Source: Dactylonectria macrodidyma (lineage: Eukaryota; Ascomycota; Sordariomycetes; Hypocreales; Nectriaceae). From it: a stretch of 64,000 bases of DNA. How positions within the stretch are numbered: position 1 is the stretch's first letter; every line of letters begins with the position of its first letter. Of the stretch, positions 11,345 to 24,800 are shown piece by piece. The notes under the pieces are model-generated. The model saw nothing but the letters and a program-made list of their open reading frames with translations. It made no database searches and had not been told where the DNA came from. A program made the translations under genes and the position numbers. The stretch covers positions 372,001 through 436,000 of the forward strand of contig JAGMUV010000020.1 of the NCBI GenBank assembly GCA_020744425.1, in the 5' to 3' direction.

Positions 11345-13450
11345 TTATGCGCCCCATTCCCGGCGTAACCTTTGACTCAACGTATCAACGCGCCATCCCG
11401 CAGCCTTCAAACTTTGCAAGCATAAGAGCAGCTCATCTTGTTGACTCTGGTGTGTCATACGTCGGGCTGCATAGAAAAAGGCGGCAATCATGCATGGGTC
11501 CCAACATTGCGCGTACTGCTCATGACTCGTTGACGCAATCCCGCACACTCGCCGCGCGTGCCATAACGGTGACATGTTTGTTGATTCTGATTCGTCCTGC
11601 TGGGCTGTTCGCGGCTTGTGGCTCAACAGGATATTCATTGCGATGTGGCACATGACATTAGCACACGTGGCTGCCGCGCTAGTAAAGAGAATCAGGGGGG
11701 ATATAGTCCGATGGTCTTCAAACTCTGCCAGGGGTCGGAACTCGGGAGGACGATCCTCATACCACGCTTGTAGCTTCGCCAGGAGAGTTTTCCATATCTC
11801 AAGGCGGGGCCGTGCTGGCGGCGTATTTTGCACAGCGCCCCCTTGCTCTGGAGGCTCGAAGCAGAGTCCCATAATATCTCCGAGAAGGGAGAGGCAACGA
11901 AGGCTTATGTTGACGATCTTTTGACTGTCTTCGCTGCCCAACGGCTCCGTTGCGATCTCGCGCAGTACTTCGGAGCCCCATGCTGGGGCATTTTCGTGCA
12001 TCAGGCAATATGCAAACTCTTTCAAATGGCGATGTACGGTCAGTCCTTGTCGTGAGTTTAAATGTGACACAGTTCAGGTGAAAAGAGATACCAAAGGCAA
12101 AAAAGGCAATGAGATTAGGACAAAGGACATACCTAACCTGGACATCAATGCAACAGTACTGTACCACATTATCTGGTGACTCCGGTCCTCAAACTTGTAC
12201 ATTGAGAACGTCGGCTTAGCGCCTCCTGTCTCAAAGATAAGCTCCCACGTGCCCGGAACGTCCCTGATAAATATCTGCATCCTCGAAAGTACGAAAGTGA
12301 CGATCATATTCAGAGCCGAGAATAAAGGCACCCGGCTGGGCAGGAGAGTTGCCTGCTGCCAAAGGACGGCGGTGTTGCTCTTCTGGGACATCCCCGGAGG
12401 CTCAGAACCAGAAGAAACGGCGGCGAGTTGCAGAAGTGCGTCTAATACTGGCGGCGAAGATGTAGCGAGTTGGGGGACTAATAGGCCAAAGGTACGGCTT
12501 AGGTCGTAGACGTCGAGCTATGTAGTGAACAAAGTTCTGGCGTCAGCTAGATATTGTTGAGAATGAATGTACAATGGAGAGTTAGCGGCTTACCCAAGGT
12601 GCAACATGAGTCTGGTAATGCTTCAGGAGATATATTGTGTGGCTTTCTCTTGAAACGCCTGGTGTTGGTGAAGTTGAGGTAGTTGCGGCCGAGTTTGCTG
12701 GGTTGCCGGAACTCTCGGCGTCATGGTTCACATAACTGGGGCGCGATTCTGGCGATGATTGTCTCGGTGGCCCTCCTACTGCTATAGTTTCTGAAGCGTT
12801 CGGGACATCGATGGTTTCACTTGCTCGTGCGATAATTTGACTTGGCTGCACAGATTGAAACACAGCAGGCACATGCGTCGCAGAGTCAGAGCTGGGATCG
12901 CTAACAAACTAAAACACGGCATCCGCGAGTCAACATCGACCAGGGTCCCGGGTAACAGATTTAAGAAAGGAATACCTGTATAGTAGAGTACGCGGGCGTC
13001 TCTAGGGTATCTCCGACCACTCCTGACATCATGTCCTTCGCTAGCGTCTGGGAGTTTCTCTCGAGAAAGGACAGTCGCGTTAGGTATTGGCAGCTGACAT
13101 GAGCGTCAGCGCAGCGCCCGCACTGCGGCTTAACCTCGTCGCCTAATGAAATTTCCGGGTGTCAGCTGGAGTTATATCGTGTTTCTCGTGAAACGTGTTC
13201 GTAGAGGCTCACATTTGCGACGTCTCGCACGGCAGCGCTGGCAGCCGTTGCGTGTGCGTGTATGCCGTGTCACTTGCTGCTTTGGAGCTTCCTCCTCGCC
13301 AGGAAGACCATCGCTTCTAGAATCTTTCCGGGTCATGAGAGTGGCGTGTATGTCAACTGGAGTGAAGTTGAAGCTGGCCTGAAAAGACAATAATCCCGGA
13401 GATGATGAAGAAGGAGAAAGAGGAATGCTCATCCACCTCTGATCCACCAA
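11345..13450 (-). CDS. Zn2Cys6 fungal transcription factor
   Basis: Five exons (13213-13450, 12976-13142, 12594-12908, 12133-12517, 11345-12045) give 601 residues. The binuclear zinc cluster is split by the first intron: GCQRCRARRRKC joins to DEVKPQCGRCADAHVSC, giving C-x2-C-x6-C-x6-C-x2-C-x6-C. A Ser/Thr/Pro-rich linker follows, then a long helical region (from LDVYDLSRTFG to the C-terminus) like the fungal TF middle-homology/DUF3468 type, including VHRHLKEFAYCLM and AAFFYAARRM. It is a nuclear regulator. The divergent partner starting at 13768 shares its 317-bp promoter, so it may control that MDR enzyme and perhaps the peroxidase. An alternative start lies at the MTRKDSR methionine inside exon 1. 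Confidence 0.88.
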
Positions 13451-13767
13451 GTGTACCCACAGGTGGATAATTTGCCGCTTCTAACTGGTCAATGGTAGCG
13501 TGTTTGGCAATATTATCCGCCTGGTGGGTGGCTTTTCCGCTTTGGGCCATACGGAGGTGGATGCAGCAGCTCGATTCGAAAGCTGTACAATATACCGTCG
13601 CGATGGCATCTTCTCGTCCATCATGGCTTACATATCTCGTCAACTTGGCAATCCTTTTTCCAGCCGAAATGGCCGGCTTAAAAAAGGCCTGTCTACCCAG
13701 CCAGTCGTCTCTTTTGCATCTTCACACTTCACTTGCATCTTCATCACCAAACCCCAAACCATACAGC
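13451..13767. promoter_or_regulatory. bidirectional promoter between TF and MDR enzyme
   Basis: 317 bases separate the two divergent start codons. The stretch ends in a C/T-rich leader before the ATG at 13768. No clear TATA box or repeated operator was seen. Shared regulation is inferred from the arrangement only. Confidence 0.5.
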
Positions 13768-14943
13768 ATGGCACCACTGCCCAACACCATGAAAGCATGG
13801 GTCGTCTCGCGGGCTGGCCAACCCAAAGATGTACTCCAGCTTCGAAGCGACTGGCCTAAGCCTGCACCACCCAAAGGTGCAGACATTATGGTCAAAGTCT
13901 CGCATGCCGCTCTCAACCCGCTCGACCTCGTCATGATGCGCATGCCGAGGCCGTTTCTGGGCAACGCCATCCCCGGCGCCGACTTCGTTGGCGAGGTCGT
14001 CCAGACGGGCCCGTCTATTCCTTCTTCACTCTCCCATGTCCGCATTGGTACAACCGTCTGCGGCACGATTCTCACCACGCAGATCTTCTGCGGTCGTGGC
14101 ACGTTGGCTGAGTACATCGTCCTACCGGCACACCAGGTTGCGGAGAAACCAGCAAGTCTAGATGATGGCGCTGCAGCTGGGCTCGTGGGTGTTCCTGGAC
14201 AGACGACTGTCATGTTGATGCGAGCTGGTGGTTTCCGTGCAGGCGATAGGGTCCTTGTGAACGGTGCCAGCGGTGGCGTGGGCAGTGTATTGCTTCAAGT
14301 GCTTCGGTCAACTGGAGTTCACGTCACCGGGATATGCTCTGGCAAGAATGAGACCATGGTTCGACGACTCGGTGCTAGCGAGGTACGATCTTTTGTTTCC
14401 TATCAACTGCAAGTTGTCACTAAAAGATTGGTCACTGATCTATCTTCTCACCCTAGGTCATTGATTACACTGCCCACAAGTCGCTCTATACCCATCTTTC
14501 CACTTCTTACAAAGATGAGCCTTTTGACGCCATTATTGATTGCGTTGGAGATCAGACACTCTTCAAGAAAAGCCCAGGATATCTCAAGTCGGAAGGGAAA
14601 TTCCTCTGCATCGCTGGCGGTCCGCTATCCGGCATCACACTCAAAATACTTCCGGTCATGCTTGGAGGTACCAGCCGGACATACATGCAGGTCATGAACT
14701 CGCCATCGGGCTCCAATGCTCGGGAGGTTGCAAGCTGGGTTGAGAAAGGGATGATCAAGGAGGTCACCATCGACTCGACGTTTGACATGACGGATGCTAT
14801 TAAGGCAAGTTTGACATTCTCTATTTCCTGCTAGACGTTGATTGCTTTTGCTCATTCCTTCATAGCTAACACACATGTAGGCATACGAGAAGCTAGCGTC
14901 GAAGCGCGCAGCTGGTAAGATTCTTATCAAGGTGGGAAATTAA
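13768..14943 (+). CDS. NADPH:quinone oxidoreductase-like MDR enzyme
   Basis: Three exons (13768-14382, 14457-14804, 14881-14943) encode 341 residues. The GroES-like half contains VSHAALNPLDLVMMR and IPGADFVGEV. The nucleotide fold begins with VLVNGASGGVGSVLLQ, a quinone-reductase-type AxxGGVG motif, and there are no zinc ligands. The protein ends with RAAGKILIKVGN, typical of the QOR family. Intron 1 (14383-14456) is GT-AG. Intron 2 (14805-14880) begins AAG|GCAAGT and ends TGTAG, a GC-AG intron; the nearest GT donor would break the frame. The likely role is reduction of quinone, enone or a pathway intermediate. It is transcribed away from the Zn2Cys6 regulator. Confidence 0.88.
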
Positions 14944-15248
14944 GTTATCGCGCTCTTTTATTCTAGTGTTACACGCTCTCTTTTCAGCTAGCCATATGTA
15001 TATCAATGCTGGATTGCTTATTAGTACTTGGACATCTTCCTTTGTTTCTGTCTACCAAGAAATGAGGAAGAAACTGGAACCAATAATCTCAATTCGCAAC
15101 AGTATTATCTTGCTGCCATATTTTACGCCGTGTCTGGTGAGTGTGTTTCAAATCCGCTTTTACCATTCTGAGGTTTCACCCGTGTATACCTCAGGAAAAC
15201 GGGTCAACAGGCCGGATCTATAGGTCCCAGCTCCAGGGTCTTACTCAC
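14944..15248. other. intergenic region between convergent MDR gene and truncated gene
   Basis: Moderately AT-rich. Nothing recognisable, and no continuing exon of the truncated neighbour. Confidence 0.4.
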
Positions 15249-15845
15249 GTTGGAACTGATGACGCCCAGGCCGACGAAACTTGGTGCCGCGAGGATCGTA
15301 GGAAGCTCAAGGGGCTGTTGCGAGAGGTAGTTAGGGATCATAATAAAAAGCTGCAGACTCGAGGATTCCTTACGTTGCCGAGGATTTCCGTGTTATAGTA
15401 CTGGATGATGGACGACATCCACCAGTCGCTTGCGGCTCTCTTCTGCGGGCCTTGCCCACTCTGGTCCTCGTGCGTAGGCGCGATGAGGTCAGATTCGTTG
15501 TCGGAATAGCGGAAGGCCGAAGGCGGCTCTTAGACGCGGGCGATCAGACCCGAACCGTACTGGAGCATAGGAGGCATCATGTTGGTGTTCGTTGACCTCG
15601 TGCTTGAACCTTGTCTGAAGATCGACGGCGGCAGCAGCATCATAGCTCATGTCCTCGTCGGACGGATTCCAGTTCTCGGAGAGGAGGCGCGCGGCCTCAA
15701 TGAGCTCGTCCAGCACCGTGTAGCGCATGTCTCTCTCGGCCCCGTTGCCGTTGGTGCCGTCGTCGCCTCTGACTCTCAGCGAGGAGGCCGTGGCGTTGCC
15801 GCGATAGTCGAGCGGCGGCGGCGGCGGCTTCCGAGTCTTGGACAT
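15249..15845 (-). pseudogene. 3'-truncated gene of unknown family
   Basis: I do not recognise this family. Three phase-0 coding blocks can be read: 15561-15845 (starts MSKTRKPPPPPLDYRGN, acidic and low-complexity), 15374-15526 (contains DWWMSSIIQYYNTEILG) and 15249-15314 (LPTILAAPSFVGLGV). The last two are separated by a canonical 59-nt intron, and the third ends at a perfect GTGAGT donor. No acceptor or continuing exon appears before the neighbouring MDR gene 300 bases further on, so the 3' part appears lost. Blocks one and two can be joined only by removing 34 nt with GT...AG ends, or by assuming a frameshift. The splice-quality blocks argue for a real former gene rather than a chance frame. 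Confidence 0.5.
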
Positions 15846-18800
15846 CTGGGAAAATTCTCCTGTTATTATTCCCCATCGTGATAAAAATATGTACCGGTTA
15901 CAACCTGATGAATAAATAGCATCTTACATTTAACGTCAGCGTCAAGCTCCCAAGGTTCATAGAAGCGCCCGCTGTGGCGGTACATGCTCCATGGTGGAGG
16001 CAAAGCCATTGGTGGGACGCATCATACCGCCTCACCTACATTCGGCGGCTACTTGTGGCGGCAATTCCGTGCTGCGTATTTGACACTCTAATTACTCAAT
16101 ACAGGCTTACTACGCAAAAAAACTACGTAGAAACAAGTAAGTTGCCGTCCTGATCGGAATCTCGGCAGCGAGCTGTCTGAGCCTCAGCTTGAATCCACGT
16201 CAGTCTCCATACGCTAGCGTCTCGGATAGGAGCCGGCTAGTGGGGGAGGTGCCGAATTTCCGGATCTAATCGTTCTGACGCCATCGCCATTGGCTGGACA
16301 CGGCGTTGGTCTTCCGAACTCAGGCCTGGATCGAGCAATACTCACGTTGACGAAGCTATATCCTGATACTGGCGGCCTACCAACGCTGTTGTTTTAAACG
16401 CGGGTGCTACTTTGACCACGCACCTAAAGCAGGTCAGGCTGCATGTACTCGGTGGCTTGACGCAGCTGCATAAACGCCAGTTGCCGGCACAAGCGAGAGA
16501 TGACGCAGCTGCATCATGCTCGTAGCCACCATTGCGGTCTCTGCCGTGTCCAAGCAGCTTAGCTCTGCACATGCAAGCTGAAACTAAACCCATCGATGCC
16601 GTCGCTTAAGTTTGACCATACAGGGGGGAAGTGAGGGGTAGATGGGCTATATAAGTCCATCCGGCAAGCCTGCTTCAAGCTTGAACACTCTACATCGACC
16701 ACATCCCATTACTTTCCAGATCAACACACTCCAACAATACATCCATCATCATGTTCGGATTCGGTCAGCATCTTCCACGTATCCAGTGCCCGAAATGGAG
16801 TCTCTAACACCACGTAGACGAAGCCCGTGAGCAGCGCGACGAGGTGTACAACAACGAGCACCAGAGCCACTGGACCCACGAGCTCGTCGCCGGCGGCGCC
16901 GCCTTTGAGGCCATGAAGAAGTTCGAGGACAGCCAGCGCAACAAGGGTACATTCCACGCTTCGAATTCCACGCCTACCTCCACTGACCCCATTCCAGGTG
17001 AGGCAGTCAACCACGGCTTTGCCAAGGAGCTGCTCGCTGGCCTGGCCGGTGCCGAAGTCGACAAGCTGGTTGAGACCAAGGGGCTGGACTTTTTCGACCG
17101 GGAGAAGGCAAAGCGCCACGCCAAGAAGCAAGCCGAGGACCTGTACGACCAGCAGTATGCCGACCAGGATCGATATGACCCGTAAGTCAACGACGCTGAC
17201 GAAGAGAGGAAGTCATTCTAATGAATGTAGTAACCAACAACGCCGCCACGAGTCGATGGACTACTAAGGTTGACCCTATCGCTGTGTATGATGGCGCCGA
17301 ATTATGAACATATAACTTACATGAAAAATAAATCAACAAATTAAGATTCCTTTCATCTCTTCGAAGTGATACTCTCAGCCAACAATGGTTGCCATTCACG
17401 GGTAGCTGGTCAGTGCACAAATATCGAATGACTACATAGGGCTTGCAAAACGTCTTAGGAAAGTGGTGAATGAAACATGAATTGAGCCATCTCTTGGGTA
17501 GTAATTGTACACTATAATCCTCAACTTAGGCGCCTTCACAGGCAGCATGTGGGGGACTCGAAGCCAGTTGATGCGCTTCTCGCCGCCCTTCCAGCCAACA
17601 TTGTCATTGTGGAAAGCGCCTTATTCGTTCTGAGTCCTACGTCGTGCTTGTTGGAGTGCTGCCAATAACTTCTCTTGACCTTTGCGCCCATTCCCCCCAA
17701 ATTTCTGGACTCTGGCGGAAGAATTCCGCATCCGCACCAGCGTCTTAGGAAAGAGCCTAATCACGAATTGGTTGAATGTCTGGTCCGGTGTATACTGCTG
17801 CGTCCCCAAAGGGCTGACAAAAGCCACCTTGAGCACGGTACGAATGTTCCTCATGGCAAGTCCCTGAAAGAGACGAGGAAATTCTTCTAGCCAAAGTTGC
17901 TCAGATGTTTGGCTCCTACCCAGTAGTTCTAAGTCGATGATAATGTAAAGTTGTTGCAGACCTTCCAAGGCGGCACCTAGCAATGAGAACCATCCAGCCT
18001 CTGAAGTAGTGCTCTGAAATCGTGCGGCATTCAACGCGGTAGAGCGTTCATTTAGCATGGTGTGGTTGAGTCTTAAGACCTGCAAAGTGATGTATTTCAA
18101 GACATCGACTGATGTGAGTAGTGTAGTGGAGTCATGGGTTGGATCCAAGGCCCAGACGACAGGAACCCCTGCGCCCGAGATTAGATCTATCATGTCAATA
18201 GCAAAATCTCTCGCCAGGTGACGATTTCTAAAGGACCCGTGAATCAAGACTTGCGAAGATTCTACCACAGCCCCCCACTCCTGTAGTTGCGAGGAACTCA
18301 AGGAGGAATGTGGTACGTGGATTCCTTTTCGACGACGGAGATGTCTCTTAGATGCATAATGTTGACGCATAAACTCTGGGTCAGGAAGTGAGGATCTGCC
18401 TAGGAAATCCAGAATCTGACAAAACTGAACTTCTGATATCCTTCGGTTGGTATCGAGAAGGCCAGAATGATGTAGTTTGCTGTACGCTGGATGCCCGTGT
18501 TAGTAGCATTCCTGGAAATGTACCTCGTAGTATTCTTACCCTCAAGAGCTGTTTTGATCTCTTCTGTCAGCTTTCGAGTCTCGGTCATTTCAAGTCGCAT
18601 TTGACGGGCTTCTACTTGGCTCATACTTAGAGCTAATCTATCAATAGAACGACTGGTATCTAAGAGGTCCTCTATTATGTCTCGGAATTTCAGCTGGAAT
18701 GGGCTGCTGAGAGCGGAGACAGCTTTTAGGATACGACGCTTCTCGTACCACTTGATTGCGCGGGTCGCGAATTCTATGATGTGGAGATAGAGCTTCGCGG

Positions 18801-21800
18801 CATTTTCTCGCATCGCTTCAGTTGGATAGAGAAGCAAATTGAGTTGAACATGCCGGAGTGCATCCGCAACGCGACAAAGGGCCTTGCAGAGCTCTTTGAC
18901 CAGCGTTTCGTAGTTGAGCACTCCCTGAAATGAAATTAGTCAGTGAGACACCCAGGATAACGGCACAGTCGAGTCGCGTTTTGGGCTTACCACAAGCAGA
19001 AATTTAATGGTACCCCAGGCGAGGGACACATATTCAGGGTGATGTTGAGCAATGACATCAAGGATCTGGCCATAGAACATGATCTTTGATGAGAGCCTTG
19101 ATGCCCATTTCCAGGCTTTGCCAACTACTCGGCCGCGGTACTTAGATTCTGCCTCTTTTAGGGCCTCGACAATATCCTCCACCTTGCCACTGGTCTGCCA
19201 CTCGGCTAGTAGCTTACTATCGCAAGCACTCCTCGCCTCAAGTAGGGCTTTTTTGAAAGTTTCCTCGGCAATGGACGACGATCTTGAGAAGTTAACGGGA
19301 ATGAGAATCGTAGCATTGCTGGCTGCCTACAGGTATGATGGCAGACTGACCGTCCAGCCTTGGGACTCAAGATGTTGCACAAGTTGATCGGACATATTTT
19401 CAACCTTTGGCCAGGTCAAAGGAATTTTCTTGAAAAATAGTTGTTTGATCTTGCGTGACCGGCGCGAGCAGATTCGAAGGTGCTGTGCTGCTGCTGGGTA
19501 ATTCGGTCAGGCTGGGGGGCCAAATATGAAATATGCCTACCAAGATGAGGCGACCAATGGACGGGTGCCACGTCGGCGCCCAATGGACAGATGCCACGTT
19601 GGCGCCGAATGAAAGATGTTCTGTGAGCTGACAGACCTTTGTGTTCCGGTTTGAGGAATCTAGATAATCTTGTTCTCAACTCTGCATGGATCAAGACTAC
19701 GACAAACTGGCGAAATCCGCCCCGTGGATGGCTGGTGGTGATCCCCAGCAGAAAGAGGGACAGACTGAACCAACCCAAGTAAAGCCCATTGCCCAATTTG
19801 TGGAAATATTGATCTAATCAAGGCACGCCATGAAGCCCAACTTTGACATGGAGCTGAGGGCGCATATGAACCCAAGTCGGTTCACAGAGCCCAGGGCTGC
19901 ACAGAGAAAGCGAAAAAATGTGCAGCCAAGCAGCCACCGTGATTCGTGTGAACTCTTGGAAGACAGAGGAATCCACAAAATACGCCGCTTAGAAGATGCT
20001 CCAGAAAATCAGCCTCGTACAATACCTCAAGGAGGCAAAATACTTGGGCGGCAAAAGGACTGGCGCCAGATCCTCTGCGAGGCTTTAAATGTGTCCCCTA
20101 GTATCATGGATGGTGACTTAGAGTTCGAACTCGATGCCGCTATTGACTCCACACTATCGAGCGCATCATCAGTCCAGAGTTTTGTGCCGCCGCTACGCAA
20201 TCCCGACCCATTCTACAAAATTCTCTACCGGATTCGTTGTCACGCCGCCAGAGATTTTTCGACCGTGTATAGCGACGAGCCTTTTCTATCTATGAATGAC
20301 GACGTGATGATCGGCTCCCATCTCACTGGGAGAAGTCAAATCTCGGATCTCAACAGATACATTGAACGAAACCCAGGAATGTCTTTTGTTGCCATTCACG
20401 AGTATATGTGTTGCAATGAAATTCAGATCATCAACCCCGACGATCGGCTCATCCAATCAAACGAAACTATCAAGTTCAGCTCCCTAGATTTGTGTTCAGC
20501 TCTAAACCGTCTTCGTGACATCATTCCTAACGGTAGCGAAATATTTGCCAAATTTGAAGACGGCGTCGAACGCACCAGGCTTTTCTGCCTACTATACCAT
20601 CACACCAGGGAACTTTTCCAACTTTCAGAGACAGTAACAGGGGAGGCGATGAAGAAGCATTTAATGTGTTTTATCGGGTACCTTCAACAACACAAGATGC
20701 CCGAGTTCCAAAAAGTCGACGAATTGTTTGGAAAACGAGAAGTCACGAGGAGATTTTTCCAATACCTTTTTGTACGTACACCCTGTCATTAAGGTCATCT
20801 ACTAACGGAGTGCTTTGAACACCTGTACGAGATGCCTCAGGAGTTATTACTAATCAGTTTTCAGATTCCAAAGGACGTCTATGTCTTGAAGTATGCCCAG
20901 GGACTAGAATACTCTCGTGGGGTGCAGCTTGTATCCTTGCCAACCGTGCATATAAGCTGGAGCGACGAATCGAGCTCAAGACGTCCCACATCTGACAAAT
21001 TGATCAGCGCCACCATTGAATTTGAACTACAATCTTGGGGGTTTGACGGTAATTTCCAGGAAAACAAATGGAAAGAGAATTTCACATTCCGATGGGAGGT
21101 TAGCTCCGTTGTTCCAATGTCGGGATTGCCCATCTTGCCTTTCAAATTTGCAGATGAGGAGACGCAGGAAATGCTTACTAAACGAGGAAACATGTTTTGG
21201 AGATGTCGTTTCCACAACTACGTCTCATACAGCGGTTGGGACTTCCTGAATCAGGAACACTTCGTATGTTCTCTTGACCTCACAACGACAGCGCTGACCA
21301 CTATTTGCAGAATGATTCTCGATTCGTCATAGATTGCCGGACGCACAAACAGATAGCGAAGAGCCAACTCCGCCTGCCGCAGAACTCGTTGAATCAATCC
21401 GTCGCACAAGGCTTCCGAGACGATTTAGGCCAGACGGCCATGGACAGCGATGAGCCTCCGGAAAAAGCGTTTCTCCTTACGTTACCGATTGCTTTGTTTG
21501 GCTTCAGCATGGATGACAAGCGGTGGAGTATGATCGCTCATTTCCTCTGAACTGTGGAAATGCTTATATCACAACAGGATCATTATTAGTTTCACGGATG
21601 AGCGATGTTGTCTGGGATCAGAAAGCCTTTCACAGTCTGGTGCTTCCAGAAGATACAAAGGACGTCATCAGGGCCCTTGTAACACATCGTATTTCACGTT
21701 CATTCTCGACAGACATTATCAGAGGTAAGGGAAGTGGGTTGATGCTTCTATTTCATGGGTAAGCGTATTCTACTCTCCAACAAAAGACCTAGATGACTGA

Positions 21801-24800
21801 TATGTATGACCACCTAGCCCGCCCGGAACGGGAAAAACACTTACAGCGGAAAGGTAAAGAAGGAACTAACATCACATCCTTGGTCGAGAGCACGATTGAC
21901 GGATCTTTAGTGTCGCCGAACACGCAAAAAAACCGCTGTATCGTGTAACATGCGGAGACATTGGAACAAAGCCCGAGGCTGTGGAACGTTATCTTAGCGA
22001 GGTTTTGCGCCTAGCCAAGTTATGGGACTGTGGTAAGAATTGGTCAAGTCTTTTTGCTTTGTGAAGTGAGTGTCTACTGAGTAATTATAGTGGTTTTGCT
22101 GGACGAGGCGGAAGTATTTCTGCAAGAGAGATCTCTCACGGACTTGGATAGAAATGCTCTTGTGTCTGGTGAGCCACGATTCTTATCATTCTCCTGATTT
22201 GAAGTACTCACAATCTCCTAGTATTTCTACGAGTCCTCGAGTACCATGATGGTCAGTTAGCAATCACAGGATTAAACTTTGAGAGATTTTGAACTCCTGA
22301 TAATAACACTCAATAGGCATTTTGATACTCACTAGCAATCGAGTCGGGACTCTGGATGAAGGTTTTAGGTCAAGGATTCAATTGGCTCTCGAATATCCCA
22401 AATTGGACGGTGATTCTCGCCGAAGAGTTTGGCACAATTTCATCGAGAGGTTGGAAAGTGACCCAACTGTAGCAGCAGAAGTCGATCTATCCGACCTTCG
22501 TCGAAACCTCTCAACTTTGTCGAAATACGAGTTGAACGGGCGGGAGATCCGGAATGCCATCAACGTCGCACGGCCTCTCGCATCATCAAGCGGGACGCAG
22601 GTCGACTTTAATTGCCTAAAGAAGGTCATCGGGGTTCAACGAAGATTTGATCGGTATATCAAAGATATGAACGAGGGCCTTGATGATGAGAAGGTAGCCA
22701 GGGAAGAAGGGAAGCGGTGAAATCAGATTCCTAGATTCTCATTTGCCTCGGAGGCGGTACCATCTTGCGCCGGGCGAGTCACTGACCCAGCGCTAGAAAA
22801 GGGCTTTTATATCGGACGTAGCTCTTAGCATAGAGGGCCGGAGATTAATATTACACCTACATGACCCCTACCAGCGACCTTACAGCTATTGACCTGCGCC
22901 CGTCACTCTTCTCAATAGACATCTCACAATTACTTTACTTTATTAAAGCGCTACTTATTGCCAATGTGCTAAGTCTAAAGTAGTCAATTCATATATATAA
23001 TATTTGCATGCAATATTAACTTAGTGCATCCTTATTACTAAATGCTGCACTTAGGAACGATGTCACATAAATCCTACAACTCAAAAGCCTCTTTGACAAC
23101 TTTAATCGACTCATTGTGAAGAATCTCGCGTTGCTCCCAATCATTCGACCCAGGCTCAGGCGCATGGTTAAATGCGTGAGGAACCCCCTTCAGATTGATG
23201 TTGATGACCTTTCGCTGCCCATCATCTAGCTTCTCGGCCAGCCTGATGGCCTCTGGTGCCAGCGTATCTCCCTCGCAGGTGAAGATGGCAACCGTAGGTG
23301 GGTACGATGCAGGGTCGGCATAGCTTGGAGACACGCGCGGGTCCGTTCGCGTCGCGGCGTCTGGCGTGTAGCAGTCGTTGAAGATGTCGGCTACCGCGGC
23401 TGGGATTGGCTTGATGGGATTGGGGACGGTTTTAGCAGCAGGGTCGATGGAGATGTCTGTTGGGGGATAGACGGCGATGACGAGAGATAGTTCCAGAGGC
23501 GCTGCCTTTCTCAGAGATGAAGCCGCGACTAGAGCGAGATTTGCTCCGGCGCTGAATCCGGAGACGCCGATGCGGCTGAGGTCGAACTGCTCGGTCTGGT
23601 TCGCCACCCATTTGAGAGTATCCTCAATATCGTGAACAGCTCCTGGGAATGGAACCTCGGGACCCTTGCGATAATCCGCATCCAAGACGAAAACTCCAGT
23701 CTCGCGGGCCACCAAGCTACAGAAGGCAACATCAGTGCCAAACATAGGAAGGATGAAGCCGCTGCCGTGCCAGTTGACGATGAGCGGCCTCTTGGCCTGG
23801 TCGGCGCCCGGTGGTGAGTAGAGCCAGGCTTCGATGAATCTCCCGGCGTCGCGCGACGGGATGCGCACGAGCTTGCGCACGGGATTATCGGATATCGCCA
23901 GATCTGTCGCAATGGCTGCGCGCGTTCGGCGGAGGCTCATGAGCCGGAAGAAGGTGGCTAGGAACTTGAGCCGGAGATATTGGAAGAAGCCATGGCCTGC
24001 CATGTTAAAGTTGATAAATGGGAGATGTTGGCGCGCGTTGAGAAATATTAAGTAAAAATATCCTCCTGCGAATGGGGAGGTGAGAAGAACAAGGACATGA
24101 GGATATCATTATGGATTTATTAATCTATGGCGACACGGTTGCGAAAGCGAGAAGCGGGGTGTTCCAGGCCGAGGGGAATAAGTCGATCCAACGTCAGCCG
24201 AAGAGGGGTTGATGGATGACCCCTGACCGAACTAAACCTTATTGAATTCGCCTCGGGCATATCGCGTGAGATTATACATGTGTTTGGATAATATGCCATG
24301 TCTAAGGTTGCTTCTTTGGGAAAAATAGTAATCACTTGTGATGGACTGGTAATGTGAGATAATGCTCAATGAAGATGATGACATCTCAACTCAGGAAAGA
24401 CGTGGCTGGACAACATCAAATGTGGCTATGGTTGTGGCTGACTGCAATCACGTGGCGCGGTGCTAACAACTCTAGGACTCTAGAGTCTAGACCTGATCTC
24501 ATCTCGCCACGACTTTTAGTCTTATCAATCTTACTCTGCACTAACCTACTCTCTATGGAATCGTATCCTCTTCATGACTCTGTACCAAGTGATTGTGGCC
24601 ATCCCTGTGGCCAGTCCCCATCATGACCGCCACCTGGACGCCCCTCTACGAGCACTATGTGGATGAGAACACCGAGATCGACCTGCACCAGCTCTGCGCG
24701 ACATGCACGCAACTCAAAGAAGAATCGCATCTCCTGCGAAGCCTGTTTTCCGGAGACAAAATCCGCCTTGCCGCAAGCGAGACCTTCTCGCTCTGCACAG